From CAYQSU01 sp964420325 (lineage in GTDB: Bacteria; Pseudomonadota; Alphaproteobacteria; Rhodospirillales; Defluviicoccaceae): a DNA stretch of 20,615 nucleotides. The notes beneath the pieces were generated by a model. That model worked only from the letters and a program-made list of their open reading frames with translations, was not told the origin of the DNA and did not search any database. Where the stretch lies: NCBI GenBank assembly GCA_964420325.1, contig CAYQSU010000062.1, positions 1 through 20,615 of the forward strand, in the 5' to 3' direction. Of the stretch, positions 1 through 5,941 are shown in pieces (position 1 is the first letter of the stretch; each line of letters opens with the position of its first letter). Made by a program: the position numbers and the translations under genes.

Positions 1-69
1 CGCGGCAAGACCGAGGATCACGCCGGCGCTCGGGCTGGCCTCGCGTCCCCGCCGCTCCCGCTCGCGCAC
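1..69 (-). CDS. Possible 5' end of a gene running off the left edge
   Basis: On the minus strand two adjacent GTG codons (72-70 and 69-67) open a frame that stays open to the window edge, giving 23 codons from the second GTG. The peptide starts basic (MRERERRGRE) and turns hydrophobic (GVILGLAA), as a signal peptide or first membrane helix would. An inverted repeat, CCGGCA-AC-TGCCGG at 72-85, overlaps the start. I see no clear ribosome binding site. The fragment is too short to identify and could be chance in GC-rich DNA. Confidence 0.22.
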   Translation of the reverse strand, partial: MRERERRGREASPSAGVILGLAA

Positions 70-299
70 CACCGGCAACTGCCGGATTCAGGTTGACCCT
101 TTGTCGTAGCAGGCGGCGGATGCGGACCCTGGCAATGGCGCCGCAGGACTAAGGGGAACACGATACGCATTCCCGAGAAGCCACGGCGGCACACCTCGCC
201 GGTCCGGCGCTCGGTCGGGTGAGCGAGATGGCCGGTCGGCGACTGCGGCTGGTCGTCGCCGACCCCGCCCGGCACGCAGGCGGCGGTCCTCCGTCGCTG
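70..299. other. Intergenic stretch left of the DUF2589 operon
   Basis: About 230 bases lie between the end of the secreted repeat gene and the possible partial gene at the left edge. Open frames here are GC-driven and show no recognisable protein features. The only structure I see is the hairpin at 234-264, listed separately. No RNA gene is visible. Confidence 0.5.
234..264 (-). terminator. Hairpin downstream of the minus-strand operon
   Basis: A perfect 10-bp inverted repeat (GGTCGGCGAC at 234-243, GTCGCCGACC at 255-264) with an 11-base loop begins about 36 bases past the stop codon of the last gene of the minus-strand operon. It is well placed to end the transcript or protect its 3' end. 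It has no T-tract on either side, so it is not a canonical Rho-independent terminator. Confidence 0.3.
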
Positions 300-1085
300 T
301 TACCGGGCCGCCTTGGCGAGGGTGGCGGTTTCCTTGAGGCGGCCGTCGGCCGAGGCGACTTCGAAGGCGAGCGCACCGTCGTCTCCCGGCTTGAGGGTCA
401 GCGCGCCGTTGATCAGGCGGTCGCAGAAGCCGCCGTTCGACTCCTTGAAGGCGAACACGTGGTTGCCGTCGGCCGCGCCCGCATACTCGGCCGAGAGCCG
501 GCAGTTGCGCGGCACGCCGTAATGCAGGCTGGTGCGGTCGGCGCCGATCTCGAGGTCTGGGACGTCGAGGGTGACGGCGACGGGCCGGCCGTCGGCGACG
601 ACGCTGCCCTTCCAGCTGCCGATCACCGCCTCGGCCGTGCGGCCCGCCCGCTTGGCGAGCGTGCCGGACTCCTTGGTCTGGAGGTCCTTGGACGAGACCT
701 CGAACGCAAGCCTGGTGTCGCCGTCCAGGCGCAGCGTCATGAAGCCGCTGACGAGGCGGTCGCAGAAGCCGCCGTTGGCGGTCTTGAACGAGAAGAAGTG
801 GGCGCCGTCGTGCTCCCCCGAGTACTCGGCGAACAGCCGGCAGCTGCGCGGCACGCCATAGTGGAAGTCGGCGCTGTCCTCGCCGAGCTGCACGTTCCGG
901 ACGGCGAGGTTGATCGCCATCGGCCGGCCGTCGACGACGAGGCTCCCGTCCCAGCGCCCGATCAGCTTGGCGGCATCGTCGGCGGCGAGGCCGGCGCCGA
1001 CCGACGAGAGAACCAGCACGGCCCATGCCGCAAGCGCGGCCGAGATCTTCAGCACGGTGGTGCGCCACGCGTTCACGTCGGTCAT
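300..1085 (-). CDS. Secreted protein with two tandem repeats, unknown function
   Basis: I do not recognise a named family. The 261-residue product has a signal peptide (hydrophobic core about residues 11-31, likely cleavage after GLAA near 35), so it is probably exported. The mature part is two copies of one domain, about residues 40-146 and 153-258. Each copy carries the same landmarks in order: IG-W-GS-V-DGRP, then HYGVPR-CRL, AEY-G, F-FK, NGGFCDRL, and a final LAFEV. Each repeat holds two cysteines at matching positions (82 and 108; 195 and 221), so one disulfide per repeat is plausible. The start follows a purine-rich ribosome binding site (GGGAG). It is the last gene of the minus-strand operon, 34 bases after the membrane-tethered DUF2589-like gene, which suggests it acts on the outer side of the membrane with that protein. 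Function unknown. Confidence 0.8.
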   Translation of the reverse strand: MTDVNAWRTTVLKISAALAAWAVLVLSSVGAGLAADDAAKLIGRWDGSLVVDGRPMAINLAVRNVQLGEDSADFHYGVPRSCRLFAEYSGEHDGAHFFSFKTANGGFCDRLVSGFMTLRLDGDTRLAFEVSSKDLQTKESGTLAKRAGRTAEAVIGSWKGSVVADGRPVAVTLDVPDLEIGADRTSLHYGVPRNCRLSAEYAGAADGNHVFAFKESNGGFCDRLINGALTLKPGDDGALAFEVASADGRLKETATLAKAAR

Positions 1086-1119
1086 CTCCGTTCTCCCTGT
1101 GATGTGCGTTGGTCCGTGG

Positions 1120-1878
1120 TCATGCGCCGAGCCCCTGGCGGATCAGCGCGCCGAGGAGCGCCATGACCCGAAGCGCCATCTCGACCACGGGCTCGATCGT
1201 CGCGACGAACCGGTCGGGGAGGGGAAGGAACCGGCCGGCCGCGACGGCCGCCGCGGCGAGGCCGAGCACCGCGGCGCCGATGGCGAGGAGCCGCCGGGCG
1301 CGGTGCCAGCGGGACCGGATGCCGTCGCCAACGACGTCCAGGACCGCCTCCGATTCCGCCGGCGACAGCGCGAGGCGAAGACGCCCTGTCGTCGCGGCAC
1401 CTGTCGGAGGAGGCGAGGTCCGGGCATCGCCGGCGATCTCCCCGATCGGCACGCCGTCGATGCGGATCTCGCCGTCGGCGCCACTCTCGCCGCCGAAGCC
1501 GATGCTGAGGCGGTGAACGCCCTTGCCGGGCACCCGGCCTGGCCTCTGCACCGTCAGCAGAAGCCTCGTCGATCCCGCCGGCCCTCTGCCCCAGACCTCG
1601 CGGATCTCGCAGTCGAGTTCGACCGAGAGCTCGGCCACGCTCGGAAGGGTGGTGGGGCGGAGGCTGAGGAGGGGAAGCTCGAGGGTCTCGTCGCCGGTCC
1701 CGTCCGGGCGGGCGCCGGGCAGCCGGAGGCCCCAGGTGATGGCCCTGAGCCGGCCGTCGGGGTCGAGATCGATCAGCCGGCTGACGGCCCCGAGGGCCTG
1801 ATTGCGTCCGGTCTCGCGCGCGGCCTCGAACGACGTGCGCAGGCCTTCGACGAACGCATCCAGGTCCCGGGTCGCCAT
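1120..1878 (-). CDS. Divergent DUF2589-like protein with C-terminal membrane segment
   Basis: The 252-residue protein has an N-terminal part (about 5-130) that follows the pattern of the two DUF2589 proteins upstream. A helical start (FVEGLRTSFEAARETGRNQ) leads into alternating strands, including an LELPLLSLRPT stretch that matches the VPLLAIV/VPLLALV core of its neighbours and a following ELSVELDCEI strand. A Pro/Gly-rich linker (about 152-165) leads to a basic patch (RSRWHRARR, 188-196) and a hydrophobic helix (about 198-214), with a second hydrophobic stretch near 229-248. It is probably tethered to the inner membrane with the domain in the cytoplasm. I chose ATG 1878 over ATG 1896 because GAGG lies 6 bases upstream and the 1896 codon abuts a stable hairpin. 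Assignment to the family rests on pattern similarity and genomic context, so it is less secure than for the upstream genes. Confidence 0.7.
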   Translation of the reverse strand: MATRDLDAFVEGLRTSFEAARETGRNQALGAVSRLIDLDPDGRLRAITWGLRLPGARPDGTGDETLELPLLSLRPTTLPSVAELSVELDCEIREVWGRGPAGSTRLLLTVQRPGRVPGKGVHRLSIGFGGESGADGEIRIDGVPIGEIAGDARTSPPPTGAATTGRLRLALSPAESEAVLDVVGDGIRSRWHRARRLLAIGAAVLGLAAAAVAAGRFLPLPDRFVATIEPVVEMALRVMALLGALIRQGLGA

Positions 1879-1899
1879 GCCGCACCTCGCGCCCATGGG

Positions 1900-1931
1900 G
1901 ATCCCGAGGCGGCGCTCGCCGCCTCGGGATC
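1900..1931 (-). promoter_or_regulatory. Perfect 14-bp intercistronic hairpin
   Basis: The arms GATCCCGAGGCGGC (1900-1913) and its exact complement (1918-1931) flank a four-base loop. The structure overlaps the stop codon of the 84-residue gene (1930-1932) and ends 21 bases before the next start (1878). With no T-run after it, it is more likely an RNA-processing, stability or translation-tuning element than a terminator. Confidence 0.6.
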
Positions 1932-2184
1932 ATTCGAGCCAGTAGGGCTTTCGCGGGAAGCCCACGTGGTAGATCATGCACTGCAGCACCACCTGGTGCT
2001 CGCCGATGCTGAGGATCGAGAAGGTCTTCTCGACACCGATGATGGTGCCCTTCGGCGAGCCCGACAAGCAGCGATTGAGGAGGTCGACCGCGGCCTGGAT
2101 CTCCGCCTCCGAGCGCAGCCGCTCGGGATCGTCGCTGCCGACGACGATACGCTTGACGAAGCCGACGTCCGTGAGGTCGAACAT
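1930..2184 (-). CDS. Small 84-residue protein of the DUF2589 operon
   Basis: The product has 84 residues with no signal peptide or membrane helix, so it is probably cytoplasmic. The N-terminal half is polar (DDPERLRSEAEIQAAVDLLNR), probably one helix. The C-terminal half looks like beta strands (GTIIGVEKTFSILSIGEHQVVLQ) and ends in HVGFPRKPYWLE. It follows the second DUF2589 gene by 35 bases and precedes the membrane-tethered paralogue by 51. The composition looks like a genuine conserved small protein, and I recall similar sequences beside DUF2589 genes, but I cannot name a family or function. The ribosome binding site is weak, so translation may depend on coupling to the upstream gene. Confidence 0.7.
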   Translation of the reverse strand: MFDLTDVGFVKRIVVGSDDPERLRSEAEIQAAVDLLNRCLSGSPKGTIIGVEKTFSILSIGEHQVVLQCMIYHVGFPRKPYWLE

Positions 2185-2219
2185 GCGGCCGTCCCGCGGG
2201 CGCCCCGCCTCCCGGCGGT

Positions 2220-2888
2220 CTATGCGGCCTTCTTACCGCCGCCGTTCGTCTTCGCCGCCGGCGTTATCGACTTGGGCGCGGCCGCGGTCTGCAGGATGTC
2301 GAGGACGCGAGCCAGGCCCTCCGGCATGCCGGTGTCGGAGGCGTGGACCTCGACGTGGTACTTCGCCGAGTTGTCCGACGTCCGCGTGTTCTCCTTGTGG
2401 GTCGAGATCGAGCCGTTGATCTTGACGGTGGCCTTGAAGATGCCCCAGCCGATGCTCGCCGCGGCCTCGACGCCGAGCTGCTTGTCGGCCGATTCGGTGG
2501 AGCTGAACGACGACTTGACCTCCATGTCGAAGGTGATGTCGACGGTGTTGATGCTGAGGTTGGGGATCTTGACGATCGCCAGCAGCGGAACCTCGATCTC
2601 CACCGTCTCCATGGTGACCGGGGCATCACCGCCGGTCGCGCTCGGCGTCGGGTCCTGGGTCGGGCGGTCGAACTTGAAGACCGCCGTGCGCACGTCGCCG
2701 ACCGCCTCCGGGTCCGTCTTCAAGGCATCGGCGGCGGGCGGCAGGAAGCCGATTACCTTGATGAAGCGGGCGGTGGCGTCGGCGAGCTTGATCTGCGCGT
2801 CGCAGGCCGCCGAGAGCGGCCCGCCGATCAGGTCGCCCATCGGCAACCCTTTGAACTGACTTGACATGTTGACCAGTTCGTCTGCCAT
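2220..2888 (-). CDS. DUF2589 domain-containing protein
   Basis: The 222-residue protein closely matches the DUF2589 pattern as I know it. It has an N-terminal GLPMGDLIGGPL motif (14-25), a helix rich in A and Q (AACDAQIKLADATARFIKVIGF, 27-48), and a VRTAVFKFDRP strand (66-76). The core strands EVPLLAIVKIPNLSI (99-113) and TVDITFDMEVKSS (115-127) follow. Next come an SxHKENTRTSDNSAKYHVEVHA block (162-183), a family-typical MPEGLARVLDIL (188-199) and a Lys-rich tail. No signal peptide or membrane segment is present. The biochemical role of the family is unknown to me. The gene starts 23 bases after the first DUF2589 gene, behind a near-ideal AGGAGG ribosome binding site six bases from the ATG, so it may be the most strongly translated member of the operon. 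Confidence 0.88.
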   Translation of the reverse strand: MADELVNMSSQFKGLPMGDLIGGPLSAACDAQIKLADATARFIKVIGFLPPAADALKTDPEAVGDVRTAVFKFDRPTQDPTPSATGGDAPVTMETVEIEVPLLAIVKIPNLSINTVDITFDMEVKSSFSSTESADKQLGVEAAASIGWGIFKATVKINGSISTHKENTRTSDNSAKYHVEVHASDTGMPEGLARVLDILQTAAAPKSITPAAKTNGGGKKAA

Positions 2889-2911
2889 GTGTCGCCTCCT
2901 GTCTCTGGGGG

Positions 2912-3445
2912 TTAGATCAGTTTCACGAGGTGTTCGATGAGCCGGGCCATGCCCTCGGTCGGCTCCCTGCCTTCAACCTTGAGAACGACGTGGGCGGTGC
3001 CGCCCTTTTTCCGGAACATGCCGGCGCGCATGTCGACGGTGACCGCCTTGCCGGGCCCGCGTGCCCGCCATTCCTTGATCACCGCTTCGGCGCGGGCCTT
3101 CTTGGCCTCCTCTCCGCCTGTCTCGGGCTCCGGCGGGGCAGGGGCTTCCGCCCCGGTCTCGGTGAACGCGCCGAGCTCGGCATCGAAGCTGATCTCGACC
3201 TCCTTGATGCGCAGGAGATTGCTGGAGACGAGCGCCAGCAGCGGAACCCGGTAGAGGACCTCGTCCTCCGGCTTGGCGGCGGGATCGACCGAGGGAAGCC
3301 GGACGTTGACGCTGACCGGCCGGTTATCGTCGTCGAAGTACCGGCTGATGTTGGCGATCTGGTATTGCTCGATGCGGTCCTGGGCCTCGATGACGGCGCC
3401 GGCCAGAGCCTCGATCAGCGCGTTGAAGGAAACCTGCCCGGCCAT
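2912..3445 (-). CDS. DUF2589-like protein, first gene of the operon
   Basis: The 177-residue product is a shorter relative of the protein encoded just downstream. It has an N-terminal helix (FNALIEALAGAVIEAQDRIEQ, 7-27), a VSVNVRLPS strand, the shared core YRVPLLALVSSNLLRIKEVEISFDAEL (65-91), an acidic Pro-rich insert (about 95-120) where its paralogue has other sequence, then a basic stretch and strands ending in AHVVLKVEGREPTEGMARLIEHL. That last part aligns with YHVEVHA...MPEGLARVLDIL of the paralogue. It is probably soluble and cytoplasmic. The start is preceded by AGAGGAAA. As the promoter-proximal gene it may co-assemble with its paralogue. Function unknown. Confidence 0.82.
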   Translation of the reverse strand: MAGQVSFNALIEALAGAVIEAQDRIEQYQIANISRYFDDDNRPVSVNVRLPSVDPAAKPEDEVLYRVPLLALVSSNLLRIKEVEISFDAELGAFTETGAEAPAPPEPETGGEEAKKARAEAVIKEWRARGPGKAVTVDMRAGMFRKKGGTAHVVLKVEGREPTEGMARLIEHLVKLI

Positions 3446-3535
3446 CGCGTTTCCTCTGCCCGTCCATCGTCACGAGGGCGGGCCGCTCGGTTCTGGAGCG
3501 GATGCGGCTGGGCGCCCCGAAACATGCAACGGCCG

Positions 3536-3565
3536 ATGGTACCCGGGCACCACCTGCCTGTCCAA
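3536..3565 (-). promoter_or_regulatory. Candidate promoter of the DUF2589 operon
   Basis: Read on the minus strand, TTGGAC (3565-3560) and TACCAT (3541-3536) are separated by 18 bases. This would start transcription near 3529, about 85 bases before the first ATG at 3445. The match to the sigma-70 consensus is moderate. The region just upstream (3566-3595) is AT-rich, with T/A runs unusual for this window, which fits an upstream promoter element. Confidence 0.35.
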
Positions 3566-3684
3566 GTTTTTTCAGGAATTGCTCGCAAAAAGGGGTAGTG
3601 CCGTCGGCGGCGAGGGGGCCGGGCGGTAACCGTGCGTTAACCGGTCGGGGGCGACGATCGGGGCTCAGCGAAAGGAGTGCGACG

Positions 3685-4428
3685 ATGCGGACGATCCGTG
3701 GCCTGCCCGGCGTCCCCGCGGCTCGCGGGGGCTGGATCGGTGCCCGCGCCGCGGCGCTGGCGGTGGCGGGCGTGTTCGCCTTCATGGCGCCCGCGGCCGC
3801 CGCCGACCTCGCCGGCCGGGCCGCGGTCATCGACGGCGACACCCTCGAGGTCCGGGGCGAGCGCGTCCGTCTGTTCGGCATCGATGCGCCGGAAAGCGGC
3901 CAGATCTGCGTCGCCGCGGGCCGGCGCTGGCGCTGCGGGCAGCAGGCGACGCTCGCGCTCGACGAGAGGATCTCAGGGCAATCCGTTGATTGTAAGGAGA
4001 AAGACCGCGACCGCTTCGGGCGCGTCGTCGCCGTCTGTCGGGTTGCCGGCGAGGACCTCGGCGCCTGGCTGGTCAGCGAGGGCTGGGCGCTCGCCTACCG
4101 CCGCTACGCCGTCGACTACGTCGAAGCGGAAGAGCGGGCGCGCACGGCACGGGCCGGCATCTGGCGCGGCACCTTCCGCGCGCCGTGGGAGTGGCGGCGG
4201 CAACGGCCGGCGAGCCCGGCCGCCGAGGAGAGGGGCATCGAGTGGGTCGCGGACCGCCGGGGCAGTTGCACCATCAAGGGCAACGTCAGCACCGGCGGCG
4301 AGCGCATCTATCACGTTCCTGGCGGCGCGTTCTACGACCGGACCGAGATCAACGAGGCCGAAGGCGAGCGCTGGTTCTGCTCCGAGGCCGAGGCCCGGGC
4401 GGCGGGCTGGCGAGCGTCCAGGCGGTAG
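3685..4428 (+). CDS. Secreted thermonuclease-like protein with extra C-terminal domain
   Basis: The product (247 residues) belongs to the staphylococcal nuclease-like family, whose calcium-dependent members cleave DNA and RNA. A signal peptide (about 1-40, ending APAAAA-D) exports it. The catalytic layout is intact: IDGDT with Asp52, VRLFGIDAPE with Arg62, Asp67 and Glu70, and the later DRFGR arginine. Cysteines in the QICV, WRC, DCK and AVCRV segments could form disulfides. Beyond the nuclease fold (about 42-175) a second module (about 185-247) contains GSCTIKGN, YHVPGG-FYDRT, WFCSEAEARAAGWR. This resembles a small domain often appended to bacterial thermonucleases (annotated by some as a sunset domain). 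I chose ATG 3685 because AAAGGAG lies just upstream and the signal peptide begins there. It is divergent from the DUF2589 operon and followed after 12 bases by a CheW-like gene. Confidence 0.87.
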   Translation: MRTIRGLPGVPAARGGWIGARAAALAVAGVFAFMAPAAAADLAGRAAVIDGDTLEVRGERVRLFGIDAPESGQICVAAGRRWRCGQQATLALDERISGQSVDCKEKDRDRFGRVVAVCRVAGEDLGAWLVSEGWALAYRRYAVDYVEAEERARTARAGIWRGTFRAPWEWRRQRPASPAAEERGIEWVADRRGSCTIKGNVSTGGERIYHVPGGAFYDRTEINEAEGERWFCSEAEARAAGWRASRR

Positions 4429-4440
4429 GCGACGAAGCGG

Positions 4441-4932
4441 ATGCAGGAGCCTCGGCACGCCTGTGCAGGCCCCGCGAGTGCCCGGCCCGAGGTGACGGGA
4501 CCGCAGGCCTTCGTCACCTTCGGCGTCGGCGAAGACTGGTTCTGCCTTCCTGTCGGCGCCGTCGAGGACGTCCTGGTGCTGGAACGGATCACGCCGATCC
4601 CGCTGGCGCCGCCGGCGGTACGCGGCGCCGTCAATCTGCGCGGCCGCATCGCCACCGTCATCGACCTCCGCCGGCGCATGGGTCTCTCGGCGCGGGACGA
4701 CGGCACGCGGGGCCTGTGCGTGACGGTGAGCCACCGGGGCGACGCCTATGCGCTCGCCGTCGACCGCGTCGGCGATATCGCGAACTTCGGTGCAGACGCG
4801 AGAGAGCCGGTGCCGGCGGCGCTCGATCCGGTGTGGCGGGCGTGCGTCCTCGGCATCCACCGCCAGCCGACGGGCCTCGTGCTTGAGCTCGACGTCGACC
4901 GCCTGCTCGACTTTGGCCTCAGCCTCGCTTGA
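4441..4932 (+). CDS. Stand-alone CheW-domain protein
   Basis: The 163-residue protein is a single CheW-type SH3-like domain (about 22-160). Hallmarks are FVTFGVGEDWFCLPVGAVEDVL, ITPIPLAPPAVRGAVNLRG, ATVIDLRRRMGL, and AYALAVDRVGDI. CheW proteins link chemoreceptors to the CheA kinase at the cytoplasmic face of the membrane. No receptor, CheA, CheY or CheR gene is nearby, so it could serve a distant chemotaxis-like pathway or an unrelated signalling complex. The start lacks a strong ribosome binding site and the gene follows the nuclease by 12 bases, so it may be co-transcribed and coupled. Its 3' end overlaps that of the convergent hemB by 14 bases. Confidence 0.85.
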   Translation: MQEPRHACAGPASARPEVTGPQAFVTFGVGEDWFCLPVGAVEDVLVLERITPIPLAPPAVRGAVNLRGRIATVIDLRRRMGLSARDDGTRGLCVTVSHRGDAYALAVDRVGDIANFGADAREPVPAALDPVWRACVLGIHRQPTGLVLELDVDRLLDFGLSLA

Positions 4933-5941
4933 GGAGCGCCGCCGCCTCCACCGCCGCATAGGTGAGGATGGCGTCGGCACCGGCGCGCTTGAAGGCGACG
5001 AGGCACTCGAGCAGCGTCCGCTCGCCGTCGAGCCAGCCGTTGGCGGCGGCCGCCTTCAGCATCGCGTACTCGCCGCTGACGTGGTAGACGAAGGTGGGCA
5101 TGGCGAAGGCGTCCTTGACCCGCCGCAGCACGTCGAGGTAGGCGAGGCCCGGCTTGACCATGACGATGTCGGCGCCCTCGGCGATGTCGAGGGCGACTTC
5201 GCGCAACGCCTCGGCGGCGTTGGCGGGATCCATCTGGTAGGTCTTCTTGTCGCCCTTGAGTGCCGAAGACGAGCCGACGGCGTCGCGGAACGGGCCGTAA
5301 AACGCGGACGCATACTTGGCGGCGTAGGCGAGGATCTGCACGTCCACGAAGCCGGCGGCATCGAGGGCGTCGCGGACGGCGCCGATGCGGCCGTCCATCA
5401 TGTCCGAGGGCGCCGCCACGTCGCAGCCGGCCTCGGCCTGGACGACGGCTTGGCGGCAGAGGATCTCGACGGTCTCGTCGTTGAGCACCGTGCCGTCGCG
5501 GACGATGCCGTCGTGGCCCTCGCTGTTGAAGGGATCGAGGGCGACGTCGCAGATGACGCCGATCTCCGCGTGCGCCGCCTTGACGGCGCGGACGGCGCGG
5601 CAGACCAGGTTCTCGGGATTGATGGCCTCGCGGCAGTCGGCGGTCTTCAGCTGCTCCGAGACGCGGGGAAAGAGCGCGACGGCGGGGATGCCGAGGGTGC
5701 GGGCGCGGCCGACGGCGTCGGCGAGCAGGTCGCAGGAGAGGCGCTCGACCCCCGGCATCGACGGCACCGGCTCGCGCACGCCCCGGCCCTCGGTGACGAA
5801 GATCGGCCAGATCAGGTCGTCGGCGGCGAGCCGGGTCTCGGCGACCAGCCGGCGCGACCAGGACGTGAGTCGGTTCCGCCGCAGGCGGACCCGGGGATAG
5901 GCGCCCTGAGGCTGCGGGCGATAGCGCGAGAAATCCTTCAC
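4919..5941 (-). CDS. hemB: Delta-aminolevulinic acid dehydratase (porphobilinogen synthase)
   Basis: This cytoplasmic enzyme condenses two 5-aminolevulinate molecules to porphobilinogen in tetrapyrrole synthesis. The 340-residue product shows the family core: RRLVAETRL, LIWPIFVTEG, PSMPGVERLS, and the Schiff-base lysines in AYAAKYASAFYGPFRDA and in ADIVMVKPGLAYLD. The metal site reads DVALDPFNSEGHDG, with Asp/Ala in place of the three cysteines of zinc-dependent enzymes. This marks it as the magnesium-type found in alphaproteobacteria and pseudomonads. The GTG start (5941-5939) overlaps the metY stop as GTGA, which fixes the start and predicts translational coupling. Its frame stays open for more than 2 kb upstream, but that is only the shadow of metY and icmF. 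Confidence 0.96.
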   Translation of the reverse strand: MKDFSRYRPQPQGAYPRVRLRRNRLTSWSRRLVAETRLAADDLIWPIFVTEGRGVREPVPSMPGVERLSCDLLADAVGRARTLGIPAVALFPRVSEQLKTADCREAINPENLVCRAVRAVKAAHAEIGVICDVALDPFNSEGHDGIVRDGTVLNDETVEILCRQAVVQAEAGCDVAAPSDMMDGRIGAVRDALDAAGFVDVQILAYAAKYASAFYGPFRDAVGSSSALKGDKKTYQMDPANAAEALREVALDIAEGADIVMVKPGLAYLDVLRRVKDAFAMPTFVYHVSGEYAMLKAAAANGWLDGERTLLECLVAFKRAGADAILTYAAVEAAALLKRG

